This document shows positions 60,657 to 64,000 of a DNA stretch of 64,000 nucleotides, piece after piece. The notes under the pieces are model-generated. The model did not search any database and had not been told where the DNA came from. It worked only from the letters and a program-made list of their open reading frames with translations. The DNA comes from Aureispira anguillae (lineage in GTDB: Bacteria > Bacteroidota > Bacteroidia > Chitinophagales > Saprospiraceae). Location of the stretch: positions 279,501 to 343,500 of the forward strand of contig NZ_AP026867.1 of the NCBI RefSeq assembly GCF_026000115.1, given 5' to 3'. The position numbers were made by a program, and so were the translations under genes. Every line of letters begins with the position of its first letter. The stretch's first letter is position 1.

Positions 60657-61825
60657 TTTGGAATTACAAATATTTCAGGGTTAAGTGCTATTTTGATACC
60701 CAAGTGATTGGGAAATAACTCTATAACCTTTTGAAGTAATTTCTCATCCTTTAAATAAATCTCATCTACATAATACATTGGAATTTTTTCATCAACAAGT
60801 ACTTCAGAACATCTATATTTTTTTATTTTATCAGTATCTATCAAAACGGGTTGTCTCAACACTCGCCAGTTTAATTTTTTCAAATCCTTTGTTGAGCTAA
60901 AGAACTTAGCTCCATCCCATGCTGCATTACCATTAGAAAAGAATGCAGTATCGTCAATTATTATATCAGGATTAACTCTTAAGAAAACTAAATCATCCCA
61001 TACCTCTTTATTTTTTAATGATTTTAGCATGGGGTTTTGTGGGTTGATGTATAAGGGAACCAAGTCGTGAATATTTCTATCTATTGATTTAACATATCGA
61101 TTCCTTTTCAAATTAACCTCTTGATTCGAAATATCTTCTGTTATATGATTGTTGTTATGTGCTTTCTTATGTGATAATAGACCTAGTTTTAAAATAGAAC
61201 TTAGGTTTTTATAACTCGTCATATGAAACAATCCATTGAATGGTAGCTTTGCTCTATATACTTCTGGAAGTTTATCCCTTTCTGAGAGGATAAATCTATC
61301 ACCATTTGACTCAATAAATTGATGGATTTCTTGATTAATTTCTTTAATCTTATTTGTGTATTTATCAAGTTTTGGATCTGGCTTATTTGTAGGAGGTAGT
61401 AAATTGATAAGTTTGTTTGAGAGGTATTTATGAATTGATGAATATAAATATTTATAGAATCGTATAACCTTGTAGAGCATATTGTTATAAAGCTCATCTA
61501 GTTCAAGAATTTCTGAATTTGAAAATTTAATGGTTAGATGTAAGTTGGAGTTCAAATAATCTTTAGGGATCCTATTCACTTTTGAAAGAGCAATACTAGA
61601 ATTATGAATTCTTTTAATTTCAAATGAGATATGTTTTTGAGTTAATTCATGACTAAATATTTTCTTGTATAATTTATTGATTGAAACCTCAGGAGAAATT
61701 CCTGTATCTGAGTTAATAAATAACAAAAATCTTCTCACACTTATAAGTTGCGTCTTTAAGTAGTTACACAACTTTAGGTAATCATTATCATTATAGTATT
61801 CGAGAAAATGGATGCTATTATTCAT
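60653..61825 (-). CDS. DarT-like ADP-ribosyltransferase with N-terminal extension
   Basis: Residues about 195-390 of this 390-residue protein match DarT (DUF4433): GLFHMTSYKNLSSILKLGL with His201, NQEVNLKRNRY, LVPLYINPQNPMLK, FFSNGNAAWD, LNWRVLRQPV, and SEVLVDEKIPMYYV with the catalytic Glu341. DarT toxins ADP-ribosylate thymidine on single-stranded DNA. The first 190 residues are an extension not usual in DarT. It is coupled by an 8-base overlap to an upstream gene that is not a recognisable macro-domain DarG. The domain call is good; the substrate is inferred. Confidence 0.75.
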   Translation of the reverse strand: MNNSIHFLEYYNDNDYLKLCNYLKTQLISVRRFLLFINSDTGISPEVSINKLYKKIFSHELTQKHISFEIKRIHNSSIALSKVNRIPKDYLNSNLHLTIKFSNSEILELDELYNNMLYKVIRFYKYLYSSIHKYLSNKLINLLPPTNKPDPKLDKYTNKIKEINQEIHQFIESNGDRFILSERDKLPEVYRAKLPFNGLFHMTSYKNLSSILKLGLLSHKKAHNNNHITEDISNQEVNLKRNRYVKSIDRNIHDLVPLYINPQNPMLKSLKNKEVWDDLVFLRVNPDIIIDDTAFFSNGNAAWDGAKFFSSTKDLKKLNWRVLRQPVLIDTDKIKKYRCSEVLVDEKIPMYYVDEIYLKDEKLLQKVIELFPNHLGIKIALNPEIFVIPN

Positions 61826-62468
61826 AGTACTCTATCGCTAATTTTCTGTTAGGCAGCTCTAATGTAAAGAACTCAACCTCATTAAATAAATCTAGTTTAA
61901 TATGGAATAAATAATCTGGGTCATAGCCTTCATAGGTCAAAATGTTCTCTTTATTTGTAAGGAGTTTCCCTTTTTTGGGAGAAAGAGAAGGTTCAATACT
62001 TACTAGAACTTCCTCTTTATTTTCTCCAATAAATTGAACAACAACGATCCTTGCAACTTCATCTTCAGAGGTAATGGTTCCATTTTCAATTCTTTTATGT
62101 GAGTTAGAATAGAATTTCAGAGTTTCAGAGCTTTTTTCATCAATATGAATCCCATGCTTTTCATAAAAGTATGTTCTAAGAAAGTCCCACATACCATCCC
62201 ATGCTAGGTTGTTTTGAATTGACGTCATTAATATGATTCCATCAACCTCTCTAAATTGTTGAAAAATTCGAATAGATGCATCGATAAATAGTTTTGCATC
62301 TTGTAAATGTTGACCATAGAACAAGTCCTTCTTTTGTTCTTTGAGGATGTAAAGACATGCATTATTTATAACATCAGCCTGTGCATTTGCTACTGTTATT
62401 TCAGGAGACCTCTTAGATAACCTTGTTATTGATTCAATCAATATATCACAAGCTTTGTTAATATCCAT
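61818..62468 (-). CDS. Unknown partner of the DarT-like protein
   Basis: The protein is 216 residues from the ATG at 62468, chosen because AAGGAAG lies just upstream; the frame extends 11 codons to 62501. I recognise no family. The N-terminal half is helical (with DLFYGQHLQDAKLFIDAS) and the C-terminal half is beta-rich. No macro-domain motif is visible. Its end overlaps the DarT-like gene by 8 bases, so it is the obvious candidate for antitoxin or regulator, by position only. Confidence 0.65.
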   Translation of the reverse strand: MDINKACDILIESITRLSKRSPEITVANAQADVINNACLYILKEQKKDLFYGQHLQDAKLFIDASIRIFQQFREVDGIILMTSIQNNLAWDGMWDFLRTYFYEKHGIHIDEKSSETLKFYSNSHKRIENGTITSEDEVARIVVVQFIGENKEEVLVSIEPSLSPKKGKLLTNKENILTYEGYDPDYLFHIKLDLFNEVEFFTLELPNRKLAIEYYE

Positions 62469-62524
62469 ATTCTTCCTTAATTTTAAAAGATTAAAAATCA
62501 TATGGAATATAATAATAATTTAAG

Positions 62525-63523
62525 TTGGATACAAAAGAAGGATATAAAGATTTAATAAGAAAGTTAGAAGAACGTGAGCTAAAGTTCAAAGTGGAAAGAA
62601 ACTTTGCTGGACTCATAAATGTTTGTGAGCAAATGTTAGAGATGGACAGTAGTTTATTTATCAAAAAAAAATTTATTCCATTAAAAGCTTATTGTCTAGC
62701 TAGGTTAGGAAAAAAAGAGAAAGGAGCAAAGACTTTTCATAGTGGTAGTGAGTATTGGTATTATACAGATAGAAATTTTGAATATAGAGCCTGGGATATA
62801 ATTTCTTTGTTTGTTAATGCGGACCCAATTGATTTTTCATATTTGGAATTTAACACTCTTATAAGTTGGTTGAAGTCTATTGAGACTTCTTCCTTGGTGC
62901 AAAATATCGTATTTGATTTTGAAGACATTGTGGGGGAAATTGATTTACCATCTGTTTCTGATGTGGATAAAGTAAATATAGAGTTTTCAGAAAAGCTATT
63001 AAAACTTACTTTTTCTGGAATGTTAAGATGGCCTGACGAAAAAATTTATTACGATAAATCAAAGAATAAGATATTAATACACTATAAAGATCATTTTCTT
63101 GATTTGCATGAAAAAGACCAATTTGAAGAAAATAAGAAACTAGCAAAGAAAGTAGGACATTTTGCCCCCCAAGAGATTGTGGATAAAGAAGTTCATTTTT
63201 TAATACCAAGGTTGTTAATGTTAGATTTTAGTCAAGTTCTTAAGAAAAATATGCCATCAATAAAATTAAAAGTTGATGAGGTAAGCAATTATTTGCATAA
63301 AAGACTTCTTACAAATAATCCTGATGTAGAGATTTTTGATGTGTGTCTAACAGAGGATAGTTTTCCCCGATTTTATAAAAAACTATTTAGCCTATTTGAA
63401 GATGAAGATCTAGATTACATGGAGGAAGATTTATTTAAAGCTATAATAGATACAAAACATGAAATTGCAAAAAAATGGCTGATAAAAGTAAACTCAAAAG
63501 CTAATGTTGATAATTTAATTTAG
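62525..63523 (+). CDS. Uncharacterised protein (332 aa)
   Basis: I recognise no family. The N-terminus (about 1-95) is helical, with a TPR-like pair around GLINVCEQMLEMD and AYCLARLGKKEKGAK. The rest is mixed. The open frame starts at a TTG. The nearby ATG at 62502 is in another frame and stops after 17 codons, so either TTG is the true start, the gene starts at a later ATG, or a small frameshift has occurred near 62525. Its stop overlaps that of the convergent gene by 3 bases. Confidence 0.6.
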   Translation: MDTKEGYKDLIRKLEERELKFKVERNFAGLINVCEQMLEMDSSLFIKKKFIPLKAYCLARLGKKEKGAKTFHSGSEYWYYTDRNFEYRAWDIISLFVNADPIDFSYLEFNTLISWLKSIETSSLVQNIVFDFEDIVGEIDLPSVSDVDKVNIEFSEKLLKLTFSGMLRWPDEKIYYDKSKNKILIHYKDHFLDLHEKDQFEENKKLAKKVGHFAPQEIVDKEVHFLIPRLLMLDFSQVLKKNMPSIKLKVDEVSNYLHKRLLTNNPDVEIFDVCLTEDSFPRFYKKLFSLFEDEDLDYMEEDLFKAIIDTKHEIAKKWLIKVNSKANVDNLI

Positions 63524-64000
63524 TCAACAAAGAAGCAAAGATGGAGATATTTGATATCATCAATTTCATCACAAAGAGTATCTATATCATCAATTAATCT
63601 GATTTTTGAGTTATTGGGAGGTCGATCAGTGATTCTTGAAATATGAATACTAGCATCCTCTGTATACTGTTCTGTATATGAAATAATATCTTCATAAGTC
63701 TTAAGAGAGGAATAGTATTCGTCTCGTTCAAATTGAGTTAGTGGACTAGCCATTGCAGCAAAGCTCATAAATTTTTTTATAGATGCCCAATAATCAGTAG
63801 GAAGGATTATTTTATATACGGTATCAACAGGAACTACAAAATAACAAATCCAAGAGTATTGGGAACCATCCATTTGACCACAAGCTCTTGTGTATTCAAA
63901 TTCCTGAGAATTATAACATCCAAAAGTATTAACCTTTGTATTGAATTCTAATGCTATTTGCGTTGATAGTTTGCTTGTGAATTCAATGAGTTTATTTTTT
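63520..64000 (-). CDS. Uncharacterised protein, 5' part beyond the window
   Basis: The frame is open from its stop at 63520 to the right edge with no in-frame stop, giving at least 159 residues. The first ATG inside the window (63873) is therefore probably not the start. The visible part contains FGCYNSQEFEYTRACGQ and WICYFVVPVDT, then an acidic helical end (LIDDIDTLCDEIDDI). No family is recognised. Confidence 0.6.
   Translation of the reverse strand, partial: KNKLIEFTSKLSTQIALEFNTKVNTFGCYNSQEFEYTRACGQMDGSQYSWICYFVVPVDTVYKIILPTDYWASIKKFMSFAAMASPLTQFERDEYYSSLKTYEDIISYTEQYTEDASIHISRITDRPPNNSKIRLIDDIDTLCDEIDDIKYLHLCFFVD

Noticed and set aside
61818-62501. DarG identity for the DarT neighbour
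   Set aside because: No macro-domain motif (such as GDIT or a glycine-rich ADP-ribose loop) is visible, so the name would rest on position only.
28677-64000. CRISPR array in the defence island
   Set aside because: No set of regularly spaced identical repeats is visible, and no cas gene apart from the general RecB/Cas4-like nuclease remnant.

Overview
The window looks like a chromosome segment of a Bacteroidota bacterium, most likely a saprospirian (Aureispira-like, not proven). The evidence is an AT-rich sequence, several promoters of the Bacteroidota form TTTG-N18/20-TAnnTTTG, a large secreted FG-GAP protein opening with the DDDGDGLxDC motif common in Saprospiria, DUF4834- and DUF6029-type proteins, and an lptG/typA/uvrC/tsaB core gene set.

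The left part (1-27050) is ordinary chromosome. It holds a truncated FG-GAP surface protein, a SpoIIE-type phosphatase, an alpha/beta hydrolase, exonuclease III, a hot-dog thioesterase, a leucine-rich-repeat protein, tsaB-lptG, typA, uvrC, a MacB/LolD-type ABC ATPase, and an oxidative stress block. In that block oxyR is divergent from ahpC, ahpC is followed by ahpD, and the intergenic DNA carries repeated TGTTC half-sites. Next come a TlpA-like thioredoxin, a DUF6029 outer-membrane protein and an M20 amidohydrolase. This part ends with tRNA-Ser(GCU) and two identical tRNA-Pro(UGG) genes.

Directly after the tRNAs the character changes to an accessory island rich in predicted defence genes, about 37 kb and running off the right edge. 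It starts with an IS3-family element (27473-28681) that has cut off a RecB/Cas4-like nuclease gene. That gene is the last of a four-gene minus-strand operon: C5 cytosine methyltransferase, a 1037-aa protein, a 1978-aa DEAD/DEAH-DUF1998 helicase, then the nuclease. The operon resembles Druantia/DISARM systems. Four uncharacterised genes on the minus strand follow. Divergent from them is a five-gene plus-strand operon: a GHKL ATPase with C-terminal DUF3883, an SF1 helicase, a winged-helix/PIN-like protein, a DUF1257-DUF2997 fusion and a Ycf46-like AAA ATPase. I regard this as the best candidate for an undescribed system.

Further right, a TPR protein precedes a translationally coupled reverse transcriptase - HEPN - HD-domain cassette, another strong candidate. 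A DarT-like ADP-ribosyltransferase follows, coupled to an unknown protein rather than to a macro-domain DarG. Two unknown genes close the window. The cassettes lie back to back with 0-4 bp convergent overlaps in places, as is typical of a compact defence island next to tRNA genes.
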